From Fictibacillus fluitans (GTDB lineage Bacteria > Bacillota > Bacilli > Bacillales > Fictibacillaceae), in assembly GCF_030418125.1 (NCBI RefSeq), contig NZ_JAUHTR010000001.1:124001-188000 (forward strand): a DNA stretch of 64,000 nucleotides. The letters are read 5' to 3'. Below, piece after piece: positions 42,367 through 49,789 of this stretch. The notes under the pieces were generated by a model. The model was given only the letters and a program-made list of their open reading frames with translations, did no database searches and had not been told where the DNA came from. The position numbers and the translations under genes are program-made. Each line of letters opens with the position of its first letter. Within the stretch, counting starts at the first letter, position 1.

Positions 42367-43896
42367 ATGACAGCGATGAATCTCGCCTATCTACTGAGCA
42401 AGTCAGCAGCCGCTTATCCTGATCATAGGGCGATCGTTTATGGAGAAAAGACTTTAACGTTCCGACAGCTGGATGACCGGGTTAATCAGTTGGCAGCTGT
42501 GCTGAAAGCTAACTTGAGTCCCGGAGATCGGGTCGCAATTTTTTCCCCGAACCGTCCGGAAATTCTTGAAGTGATGTTTGCGGTTTGGAAGGCGGGTCTA
42601 GTTGTTGTTCCGCTGAACTTTCGTCTTCATGAAAATGAAGTACTGTATATTTTGAATCATAGTGATGTTGCCGCCTTCTTTTATGATGGGGTTTATCAGG
42701 AACAAGTGAAAGGAATGAAGGGAAATCTATCAGCCTCGCTGTGTATTTGTTTCGATCAAGAGTACGAAAACCTTTTGGGGCAGGGGAAGAATGGTGTAGA
42801 GATGGCCGCTGTCAATGGTGACGATCTGGCCTGGCTTTTTTACACCTCCGGAACGACCGGACGTCCAAAGGGAGCGATGCTGACACATCGGAATTTGCTG
42901 TTGATGGTCCTTAGTTTATGTACCGATTTATATTCATTCAGCCATAGCGACATCGGCTTGCATGCGGCTCCCTTAAGCCACGGGTCCGGATTATATGCAT
43001 TGCCGCTTATTGCCCGGGGCGGAACCCAAGTTATTTTGGAATCAAGCAACTTCAAGCCTGAACGTGTTTTTGAGCTCATCGAAAAACATCAAGTGAGCGT
43101 TTTGCCGTTTCTTGCGCCAACCATCGTGAAGCGGTTAACCGACTCCGTTACGAAAAAACAATATAAGCTCGACAGCCTTGCCTGCATTCTGTATGGCGGT
43201 GCACCGATGTATGTGGAAGATTTAAAAGCGGCTATCCATTCTTTCGGTCCTATTTTTGCACAGGTGTATGGACAGGGAGAATGCCCGATGACCATTACGG
43301 GCTTAAGCCGCGAACAACATCTGCTGGAAAACATTGAAGTTTTATCATCTGCTGGAACAGCCAGAACAGGAGTAGAGATAGCCATTTTTAATCCTCAGGG
43401 CAATAAACTCCCAGTTGGACAAACCGGGGAAGTAGCCGTTAAAGGAGATTTGGTAATGAAAGGGTATTGGAATGATCCGCCAGCTACTGAAAAAGCGATA
43501 AAAAATGGCTGGCTCCTTACAGGGGATGTTGGAAACATCGACGGAAAAGGATTTTTGTACATTCTGGACCGTACGAAAGACATGATCATCAGTGGAGGCA
43601 ACAATATTTATCCCCGTGAAGTGGAGGAAGTGCTGCTTCAGCATCCGTACATTGATGAATTGAGCGTGTTTGGCATTCCTGACCAAGAATGGGGTGAAGC
43701 GGTTTGTGCAGCCATTGTTATAAAAGAAGGGCAGAACCTCTCAGATCTGGAAATAAAGGAGTATTGCAAAGCGCATTTAGCAAGCTATAAAAAACCATCC
43801 ACTATTCATTTTGTAGAAACGTTGCCTAAAAATGCCTATGGGAAAATCATGAAAAAGGAGCTACGAGCTCACTACTCAAAAAATTTCTCTTTATAA
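42367..43896 (+). CDS. AMP-dependent acyl-CoA ligase
   Basis: 509-residue ANL-superfamily ligase that activates a carboxylic acid to its CoA thioester through an acyl-adenylate. Motifs: phosphate loop FYTSGTTGRPKGAMLTH, QVYGQGECPMTITG, LTGDVGNIDGKG, DRTKDMIISGGNNIYPREVE, and the C-terminal catalytic Lys in KNAYGKIMKKEL. ATG after AAAGGTGTG. It opens the operon ligase-MFS-DUF3870 in front of glaH. The pocket looks like that of medium- or long-chain ligases, but chain length cannot be read by eye. A dicarboxylic acid is inferred from context. Confidence 0.88.
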   Translation: MTAMNLAYLLSKSAAAYPDHRAIVYGEKTLTFRQLDDRVNQLAAVLKANLSPGDRVAIFSPNRPEILEVMFAVWKAGLVVVPLNFRLHENEVLYILNHSDVAAFFYDGVYQEQVKGMKGNLSASLCICFDQEYENLLGQGKNGVEMAAVNGDDLAWLFYTSGTTGRPKGAMLTHRNLLLMVLSLCTDLYSFSHSDIGLHAAPLSHGSGLYALPLIARGGTQVILESSNFKPERVFELIEKHQVSVLPFLAPTIVKRLTDSVTKKQYKLDSLACILYGGAPMYVEDLKAAIHSFGPIFAQVYGQGECPMTITGLSREQHLLENIEVLSSAGTARTGVEIAIFNPQGNKLPVGQTGEVAVKGDLVMKGYWNDPPATEKAIKNGWLLTGDVGNIDGKGFLYILDRTKDMIISGGNNIYPREVEEVLLQHPYIDELSVFGIPDQEWGEAVCAAIVIKEGQNLSDLEIKEYCKAHLASYKKPSTIHFVETLPKNAYGKIMKKELRAHYSKNFSL

Positions 43897-43924
43897 CCAT
43901 TACATACGCAAAGGAGCATGTCTC

Positions 43925-45229
43925 GTGAAAAAAAGCCGAATTTTGTTCGCCAGTCTGGCCGGGTCGGTTATTGAATGGTATGACTTTTATTTATATGGAA
44001 CAGCTACAGGCCTTGTTTTTTCGACGCTTTACTTTCCCTCACATGATCCGGCGATTTCTCTTCTTCTCGCATTTTTAACCTTTGGCGCCGGGTATGCCGC
44101 ACGACCACTGGGTAGTATTATCTTCGGTCATATGGGGGACCGGATCGGAAGAAAAGCATCCCTCATTTTTACGTTGATTGGCATGGGAGGCAGCTCCATG
44201 CTGATCGGTGTACTTCCCACGTATGCGCAGGTTGGATTGCTGGCGCCTGTGCTGCTGGTTGTGCTCCGCCTGATTCAGGGAATTGCCCTGGGTGGCGAAT
44301 GGGGAGGAGCCATTTTGCTGGCAACGGAGTATGCACCGAAAGGACTGCGCGGGTTATATGGATCCATTCCGCAAATGGGTGTTCCGATTGGCCTGGTTAC
44401 GGGTTCATTCAGCTTAACGTTAATCAGTTACCTGACAACAAACAGTCAGTTTATGGCATGGGGATGGAGGATTCCCTTTTTGCTGAGCGGTGTACTTATT
44501 GCTTTGGCGATCTGGGTACGCAGCGGAATTGAAGAAACGCCGGCTTTTAAAAAGGAAAAAGAAAGCGGGAATATTGCAGCTGTGCCGATTGTTGAAACGT
44601 TCAGGAAGGATTGGAAGAATGTTCTCCGTGCGATTGGTTTAAAGGTTGGAGATGGCTTCTTTAATGTTTTTTCCATGTCTTATCTGCTCGTTTTTGCCAC
44701 TATATATTTGGGCTATTCCCGTGATACGGCATTAACAGCGCTTACCATCGGGTGTGCCACCATGCTGATTTCCATCCCGCTCTTTGGGTTTTTATCGGAT
44801 TATATCGGCCGAAAATTGATTTACATAGGCGGTTTAGTGCTCATGTTTCTCCTCGTTGTTCCTTACTTTTCACTCATTGATGAGGGTGCCGGATGGCTCT
44901 ATCTCATGCAGGCCATCATGCTTGGCGTGTTGTGGGGGGCAATCTTTGCCACTCAGGGAACATTGTTTGCTGAGTTGTTTCCCGCCAATGTCCGATATAC
45001 CGGCCTGTCTGTCGGATATCAGGTAGCCGCAGCCATTGCCGGGTTTGGACCGATTATGTGGGGAACCATGGCCGAATCATTTGGTCCATCACCCTGGGTA
45101 TTCGGCGGATTCATGATGGCTGGATTAACAATCTCTATTATTCTGAGTGTGTATATGCCTGGATCTCAGAAAAAGGCAGTAACAACCAGCACTAAGGACA
45201 ATGCGAATACGATAGCACAAAAACTGTAA
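43925..45229 (+). CDS. MFS transporter, MHS (metabolite:H+ symporter) family
   Basis: 434 residues, 12 predicted helices. The MHS opening is clear: GSVIEWYDFYLYGTATGLVF, and GHMGDRIGRK is the loop-2/3 signature. Members carry 2-oxoglutarate, citrate, shikimate and related organic acids with protons, which fits uptake of a dicarboxylate here (inference). GTG start with AAAGGAG about 8 bases upstream. Co-directional with the upstream ligase, 28 bases away. Confidence 0.9.
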   Translation: MKKSRILFASLAGSVIEWYDFYLYGTATGLVFSTLYFPSHDPAISLLLAFLTFGAGYAARPLGSIIFGHMGDRIGRKASLIFTLIGMGGSSMLIGVLPTYAQVGLLAPVLLVVLRLIQGIALGGEWGGAILLATEYAPKGLRGLYGSIPQMGVPIGLVTGSFSLTLISYLTTNSQFMAWGWRIPFLLSGVLIALAIWVRSGIEETPAFKKEKESGNIAAVPIVETFRKDWKNVLRAIGLKVGDGFFNVFSMSYLLVFATIYLGYSRDTALTALTIGCATMLISIPLFGFLSDYIGRKLIYIGGLVLMFLLVVPYFSLIDEGAGWLYLMQAIMLGVLWGAIFATQGTLFAELFPANVRYTGLSVGYQVAAAIAGFGPIMWGTMAESFGPSPWVFGGFMMAGLTISIILSVYMPGSQKKAVTTSTKDNANTIAQKL

Positions 45230-45282
45230 TACAAAGCAATCTGTTAAAATGAAGGAACAATAAGCAGAAAGGAGGAATGAAT

Positions 45283-45618
45283 ATGCATAAAACGGTGATG
45301 CTCGCCGGCCATGCCAAGCTTCCCCAAGGAATGGCAGCGAGCGATATTTACCAGACGCTAACGGTGACACTTGAAACGGATGTAACGTATTGGGTGATTG
45401 TTGATGCATCCTGTACGCTTGCAACGGAACATGCACAGCAATTTTTGAGCCGGCTGTTGAGAGGTTACAGTCTGCTGGATGGCCTTGAGCCGATACTACA
45501 AGTCCTTGAAAATCATTACCATGGCAAGGCGCAATCTGCCTTGGTGGCAGCAGCGAAGGATGCATTTAAACAATATCAATACATAAATGAGAAATTTGAA
45601 TTTTCAAAAAACGTTTGA
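45283..45618 (+). CDS. DUF3870 domain-containing protein
   Basis: About 111 residues. Resembles the DUF3870 family of small proteins of unknown function: VMLAGHAKLPQGMAASDIYQ, WVIVDASCTLATEHAQQFLS, LLRGYSLLDGLEPI and HYHGKAQSALVAAAKDAFKQ. No catalytic motif or membrane segment. ATG 45283 is chosen because AGGAGG ends 7 bases before it; ATG 45277 abuts it. Its stop codon lies inside the -35 box of the glaH promoter. Confidence 0.75.
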   Translation: MHKTVMLAGHAKLPQGMAASDIYQTLTVTLETDVTYWVIVDASCTLATEHAQQFLSRLLRGYSLLDGLEPILQVLENHYHGKAQSALVAAAKDAFKQYQYINEKFEFSKNV

Positions 45619-45643
45619 CAACTGAATTTTTATTCTTTAAGAT
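45615..45643 (+). promoter_or_regulatory. glaH promoter (sigma-A)
   Basis: TTGACA (45615-45620), 17-base spacer, TAAGAT (45638-45643): a perfect -35, ideal spacing and a good -10. The predicted start is near 45650, giving a leader of about 190 bases before glaH. Confidence 0.75.
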
Positions 45644-45649
45644 AAAGCT

Positions 45650-45838
45650 AACATTTACTTCTAGAAAGGCGGCCCCTTTCAGAAACGGTAAATTGAGGTA
45701 TTGGTTAAATTTAAATTAACTGTTAAGTCTATGGGACTTCCTTTCGGGAGCCGGCAGTAGACTATAGCCAGTTATATCATTTCGTGTGCAAATGATATGG
45801 CTGGCTATTTTTGTTGTCTAATAAAAGGAGGATGAAAA
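45650..45838 (+). ncRNA. structured glaH leader: candidate riboswitch or attenuator
   Basis: Four helices can be drawn by eye. H1: GAAAGG/CCTTTC (45664-45669 with 45675-45680). H2: GTTAA/TTAAC (45704-45708 with 45716-45720). Antiterminator: TAACTG/CAGTTA (45717-45722 with 45769-45774) stacked on AGTCTA/TAGACT (45726-45731 with 45758-45763), enclosing CTTCC/GGGAG (45737-45741 with 45746-45750). Terminator: 45764-45813. The antiterminator uses bases 45769-45774 of the terminator's 5' arm, and H2 would in turn block the antiterminator. I do not recognise a known riboswitch class. Ligand unknown; glutarate, 2-oxoglutarate or a CoA ester are guesses. Confidence 0.6.
45764..45813 (+). terminator. 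attenuator terminator in front of glaH
   Basis: ATAGCCAG and ATATCATTT pair with AAATGATAT and CTGGCTAT around a CGTGTGC loop, with a 2 x 2 internal loop (TT/GG); TTTTT follows. It ends 26 bases before the glaH ATG, too close for another promoter to fit in between, so glaH transcripts must read through it. Confidence 0.8.
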
Positions 45839-46774
45839 ATGAGCATTGTTCAACAGACTGTAAGATCGTTTACTGGAAAATATGAAAACTTTGAGGTTAA
45901 AGAGCATCCCGTCCATCACCGGCTGTATACCATTGAAGTGGACAAGAAAGTCCTTGTCACGTTTTTGGAAAAGAATAAGGAAGTTACCTCACAGCGCCTG
46001 GAATATGTCCCATACATGAGACTGGTTCTGGCAGACAGTCTGCAATCCTCTATTGGCAGCGAATTTGTCCAGACGATTCGTGCCATACTGCATGACCGAA
46101 ATTCGGGAGGATTTACTATTGGTCTGCAGAGCCTAACCATTGATGAAGAGGATTATGTAAAATTTGCGACAGCAATTTCACACCTTGTCGGCGGAGTGAA
46201 CTTCGATGCCATGTCAGGTACATATTACGCCAGGTTTTCAGTGAAGGATACGGACCATAGTGATTCATACCTTCGCCAGGCGTACCGTCTGTTTACTCTG
46301 CATACTGATGGCACATACGTGGATGAAACTACAGATTGGCTTTTAATGATGAAGTTTAGTGAGGAACATGCTGCAGGAGGAGAATCCAGGCTGATGCATT
46401 TGGACGATTGGGAAGAGTTGGACAAGTTTTCCGGACATCCAATTGGATCGTGCCGGATCGAATATAGAGCTCCTTCCAGTAAAAATGTGAGTAAAAGCGT
46501 ATACAATCGAACATTTTATGAAGTAAACGGAAAACCGTGTATTTGCTTTATTGACCAGTTCGCTTATCCTTCAACCATTGAAGAAGCTGTCTATTTAAAA
46601 GAGCTTTCCGATTCAATGGAAAACAGCAGGGCAACGATTGCTTTACCTCTTCCTGCAGGAGATTTGGTCATGATTAACAATACGTTCTGGCTGCATGGGA
46701 GAGCTCCTTTTGAAAAGAACCAAAAGCTTTACCGAGAGCTGTTAAGACAAAGAGGATATTTTGCAAAAGTATAG
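45839..46774 (+). CDS. glaH: glutarate 2-hydroxylase GlaH (CsiD family)
   Basis: 311 residues, Fe(II)/2-oxoglutarate-dependent dioxygenase that converts glutarate to L-2-hydroxyglutarate with release of succinate. It matches E. coli CsiD/GlaH as I remember it across long stretches: FDAMSGTYYARFSVK, DSDSYLRQ-like SDSYLRQAYR, LHLDDWEELD, APSSKNVSKSV, YIDQF-like FIDQFAYP and WLHGRAPF. Iron ligands are His155, Asp157 (LHTDGTYV) and His286; the terminal RELLRQRGYF holds the co-substrate Arg. ATG with AAAGGAGG 8 bases upstream. Its product is the substrate of LhgO at 59838. Controlled by its own promoter and leader hairpins. Confidence 0.93.
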   Translation: MSIVQQTVRSFTGKYENFEVKEHPVHHRLYTIEVDKKVLVTFLEKNKEVTSQRLEYVPYMRLVLADSLQSSIGSEFVQTIRAILHDRNSGGFTIGLQSLTIDEEDYVKFATAISHLVGGVNFDAMSGTYYARFSVKDTDHSDSYLRQAYRLFTLHTDGTYVDETTDWLLMMKFSEEHAAGGESRLMHLDDWEELDKFSGHPIGSCRIEYRAPSSKNVSKSVYNRTFYEVNGKPCICFIDQFAYPSTIEEAVYLKELSDSMENSRATIALPLPAGDLVMINNTFWLHGRAPFEKNQKLYRELLRQRGYFAKV

Positions 46775-46786
46775 GTAGTGATAGTT

Positions 46787-46826
46787 AAGACTCTGCCCTC
46801 TGTGACTTCAGGGCTGGGTCTTTCTT
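46787..46826 (+). terminator. terminator of glaH
   Basis: AAGACTCTGCCCT pairs imperfectly with AGGGCTGGGTCTT across a 10-base loop, then TTCTTCC. It separates glaH from the sigma-54 activator gene. Confidence 0.65.
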
Positions 46827-46927
46827 CCTTATTCATCGAAAGAAAGCAGGACAAAGTCGAATGGAGGAGGGTTTTTCCTTTATTTCAAGAAGTCATAAGT
46901 ATCTGCCTTCAGAAAAGGGGAATATAA

Positions 46928-48364
46928 ATGCGCACTCAGTCATCGACGGAATTGGAAGTTTTACAGCAAAAATTAAACAAAGCCACAGCTATGAACAGGG
47001 AATTAGACGCCATTATTGAAAGCTCGTACGATGTTATTTACATAACAGATGTTAATGGGGTAACGTTAAAAACCAATTCAGCCATTGAACGGATTACCGG
47101 CATACCGAAAGAATACTATATTGGTAAAAATGTAGACGCGTTAATGAAACGAGGGATATTGAAGGATTCAATCACCCAAAAGGTCTTGGAAAAAAAGCGC
47201 GCCGTTTCTACCATTCAATACAATTACTCAGGAAAAGAAACATTGATTACGGGTAATCCTGTATTCAATGATCACGGGGAAGTAGAGAAGGTTGTCACGA
47301 ATATCAGAGATCTCTCCGAGCTGAATGAACTCCAGGCTGCTCTCCGAAAAGCGAACGAACTGAACAAAAGCTACAAAATGGAAATTGAAAGACTTAAAAG
47401 CCGGTCTGTCAATGAAAGCGATATCATTTTGCGCAGCCCGCAAATGAAAAGGATATACGAGATGGCCCGCCGTATTGCTGATGTGGATGCGACTGTTCTA
47501 ATTCTCGGAGAGACCGGAGTAGGAAAAGATGTTTTAGCCAAATATGTTCATTCGAAAAGCGTGCGATCCAAAGAAGGGAAATTCATTAAAATAAACTGTG
47601 GAGCCATTCCTCCTGACCTTCTGGAATCAGAATTGTTTGGTTACGAGCGGGGCGCTTTTACGGGAGCTAATTCAAAAGGAAAACCGGGTATTTTTGAAAT
47701 GGCGGACAACGGAATATTGTTTCTGGATGAAATTGGAGAGCTGCCTTTAGCCCTTCAAGTAAAGCTGCTGCGAACCTTGCAAGAAAGGGAAATTCGGCGT
47801 ATAGGAGGTACACATTCGAAAAAAATTAATGTCAGGATCATTGCAGCCACGAATCGGAATTTAAAAGAAATGGTGACAAAAGGAGATTTCCGAGAAGATT
47901 TATATTACCGGTTGAATGTGGTTCCCATTGTCATTCCTTCTTTAAAGGAACGTAAAGAGGATATCTCCCCGCTTCTTTACTTGTTTTTAGAGATGGTAAA
48001 CGAAAAGTATAGTTTAAAAAAGGCGATCGACAGCAGTTTACATGATTTCTTTTATTCCTATCATTGGCCAGGTAATGTAAGGGAGCTTGCCAATATGGTT
48101 GAACGCCTTACACTTATGTCCCAGTCAGATTGTTTGACCATCAGAGACCTGCCTGCAGAGTATGCAGAATATACTCCAAAAGAAGAGAACTCCGATGAGA
48201 TGACTTTGAAAGAAGTAGTTGAACGCGCTGAAAAAAGAGCATTATCACAAGCTGTGAAAACGTACAATACCACTTACGAAATCGCTCAAGCATTGGACAC
48301 GAGCCAGCCTACCATCGTAAGGAAACTTCAGAAGTATCAAATTAAAATTGGAGAAAATGCATAA
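46928..48364 (+). CDS. sigma-54-dependent transcriptional activator (PAS-AAA+-Fis)
   Basis: 478 residues. The PAS sensor covers about residues 24-130 (IIESSYDVIYITDVNGVTLK), followed by a coiled linker. The AAA+ domain has Walker A GETGVGKD (about 194-201), the sigma-54-contacting GAFTGA loop (242-247) and Walker B GILFLDEIGEL. Arg-finger and sensor II regions follow (FREDLYYRLNVVP, WPGNVRELANM). A Fis-type helix-turn-helix closes it (TYEIAQALDTSQPTIVRKLQ). It should bind the palindromes at 48409-48491 and open the sigma-54 promoter at 48541. The PAS ligand is probably an acid or acyl-CoA (inference). Confidence 0.93.
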   Translation: MRTQSSTELEVLQQKLNKATAMNRELDAIIESSYDVIYITDVNGVTLKTNSAIERITGIPKEYYIGKNVDALMKRGILKDSITQKVLEKKRAVSTIQYNYSGKETLITGNPVFNDHGEVEKVVTNIRDLSELNELQAALRKANELNKSYKMEIERLKSRSVNESDIILRSPQMKRIYEMARRIADVDATVLILGETGVGKDVLAKYVHSKSVRSKEGKFIKINCGAIPPDLLESELFGYERGAFTGANSKGKPGIFEMADNGILFLDEIGELPLALQVKLLRTLQEREIRRIGGTHSKKINVRIIAATNRNLKEMVTKGDFREDLYYRLNVVPIVIPSLKERKEDISPLLYLFLEMVNEKYSLKKAIDSSLHDFFYSYHWPGNVRELANMVERLTLMSQSDCLTIRDLPAEYAEYTPKEENSDEMTLKEVVERAEKRALSQAVKTYNTTYEIAQALDTSQPTIVRKLQKYQIKIGENA

Positions 48365-48369
48365 AAAAT

Positions 48370-48400
48370 GATTCAGCGCTAAGGCGTCTGGATCTTTTTT
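48370..48400 (+). terminator. terminator of the activator gene
   Basis: GATTCAGCGC (48370-48379) pairs with GCGTCTGGATC (48384-48394) with one bulged T and one G-U pair, then six T. Confidence 0.75.
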
Positions 48401-48408
48401 ATTCTCAT

Positions 48409-48491
48409 TTGATGCATTTATGAATCGGTGATACAAATTTGCATCATGAAGAATCATACATTCACGAGATATTGATACATTTTTGTATCAA
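48409..48491 (+). promoter_or_regulatory. upstream activator sites: three palindromes for the sigma-54 activator
   Basis: Site 3 (48472-48491) is a perfect palindrome TTGATACA-TTTT-TGTATCAA. Site 2 (48428-48447) reads GTGATACA-AATT-TGCATCAT and site 1 (48409-48428) TTGATGCA-TTTA-TGAATCGG, both degraded copies of the same 8-4-8 pattern. Centres are 19 and 44 bp apart, and site 3 lies about 50 bp upstream of the -24 box. This is where a Fis-type activator would bind. Confidence 0.7.
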
Positions 48492-48540
48492 ACACCCTTT
48501 TTTCTTTTGCCCTTTCTCGTCATGGCCCTCTTTTTTAAAC

Positions 48541-48556
48541 TGGCACAAAACTTGCA
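48541..48556 (+). promoter_or_regulatory. sigma-54 (-24/-12) promoter of the acyl-CoA operon
   Basis: TGGCAC (48541-48546), 5 bases, TTGCA (48552-48556), with exactly 10 bases between the GG and GC dinucleotides, the invariant spacing. A start near 48567 gives a 30-base leader. The activator gene lies directly upstream. Confidence 0.85.
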
Positions 48557-48597
48557 TTAAACATAAAGAGAACGATTTTTAGAGGAGGATGAGACAG

Positions 48598-49746
48598 ATG
48601 ACAGCCGTTATGACAGATGAAATGCAGCAAATGAAAACGATGATTCGTAATTTCGTAGAAAAGGAAGTAGAGCCTTGTGCACAGCAAATTGAAGAGGAGG
48701 ATGCCATCCCTCAACATCTTGTTGAACAGGCTAAGGCTCTAGGTTTATTTGGTATAAGCATTCCCGAGCAGTATGGCGGAATCGGGTTGAATACGGTGGA
48801 AAAAGCCAATGTACTCGAGCAATTGGGTCGTACACATAATGGATTTGTGTCTCTGATCAGTGCACATACAGGTATTGGCAGCACCGGCTTGGTAAAGCTT
48901 GCATCCGAGTACTTGAAAAATAAGTATCTGCCGGACATGGCCGCCGGAAATAAAATCGCAGCGTTTGCCTTATCTGAACCGGGTGCCGGCTCAGATGCTA
49001 CAAATCTGGCTACCCGGGCAGAAAAGAAAGGCGATCATTGGGTCATGAATGGAACGAAACATTTCATTACGAATGGACCGATTGCAGATGTATTTACCGT
49101 ATTTGCCCTGACAGACAAGGAAAAAGGAGCAAAAGGGGGAATCACAGCATTCCTTCTGGAGAAAGATTTCCCAGGGCTGATTATTGGCAAAAAAGATAAA
49201 AAGATGGGATTGAGAGGCTCTTACACTTCACAGCTGATTTTTGAGGATTGCATTATCCCTGACGAAAATGTCATCGGACAAGTGGGCATGGGGTATATGT
49301 CTGCATTGAAAATTTTGGGAGAAGGCCGCGTGGGACTTGCTGCAAGGGCAGTTGGCTCCTGTGATAAGCTGATTGAACTCTCTGCTCAATATGCCAAAGA
49401 AAGAATTCAGTTTGGCAAGCCGATTGCTGATAATCAAGCGATTCAGTGGATGCTTGCCGATATGGCAACAGAAACAGAAGCAGCACGAACGTTAACAATG
49501 ATGGCGGCCGAAAAAATCGATGAGGGCAAAAAGGTAATTAAAGAAGCTTCAATGGCCAAGCTTTTTGCTTCTGACGTCTTTAACCGTGTGGCAGATAAAG
49601 CTGTTCAAATTCATGGAGGGATGGGATATGTTTCAGATTATCCTGTGGAACGTTTCTACCGTGATGCACGGATCACAAAAATTTATGAAGGGACCAATGA
49701 AATTCAACGGTTAATCATCGCGAGAAATGTTCTGCAGGAAGCCTAA
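48598..49746 (+). CDS. acyl-CoA dehydrogenase (first copy)
   Basis: 382-residue FAD enzyme that introduces the 2,3-double bond into an acyl-CoA. Landmarks: LFGISIPEQYGGIGLNTVEK, FALSEPGAGSDATNLATRAE, KMGLRGSYTSQLIFEDC, ERIQFGKPIADNQAIQWMLA, QIHGGMGYVSDYPVERFYRD and the catalytic Glu in YEGTNEIQR. ATG 48598 is chosen (AGGAGG 9 bases upstream) over ATG 48589, which abuts it. First gene behind the sigma-54 promoter. Paralogous to the enzyme at 52317. Substrate inferred as a dicarboxylyl-CoA; electron-transfer flavoprotein genes are not in the window. Confidence 0.9.
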   Translation: MTAVMTDEMQQMKTMIRNFVEKEVEPCAQQIEEEDAIPQHLVEQAKALGLFGISIPEQYGGIGLNTVEKANVLEQLGRTHNGFVSLISAHTGIGSTGLVKLASEYLKNKYLPDMAAGNKIAAFALSEPGAGSDATNLATRAEKKGDHWVMNGTKHFITNGPIADVFTVFALTDKEKGAKGGITAFLLEKDFPGLIIGKKDKKMGLRGSYTSQLIFEDCIIPDENVIGQVGMGYMSALKILGEGRVGLAARAVGSCDKLIELSAQYAKERIQFGKPIADNQAIQWMLADMATETEAARTLTMMAAEKIDEGKKVIKEASMAKLFASDVFNRVADKAVQIHGGMGYVSDYPVERFYRDARITKIYEGTNEIQRLIIARNVLQEA

Positions 49747-49789
49747 GGGTGGGTATTAGCCATGCAAGAATAAAGGAGGTGAATACGTT

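Noticed and set aside
45650-45838. Known riboswitch class (TPP, lysine, glycine, cobalamin, guanidine, T-box) in the glaH leader
   Set aside because: None of the conserved core sequences I know for these classes is present; I call it an unassigned structured leader.
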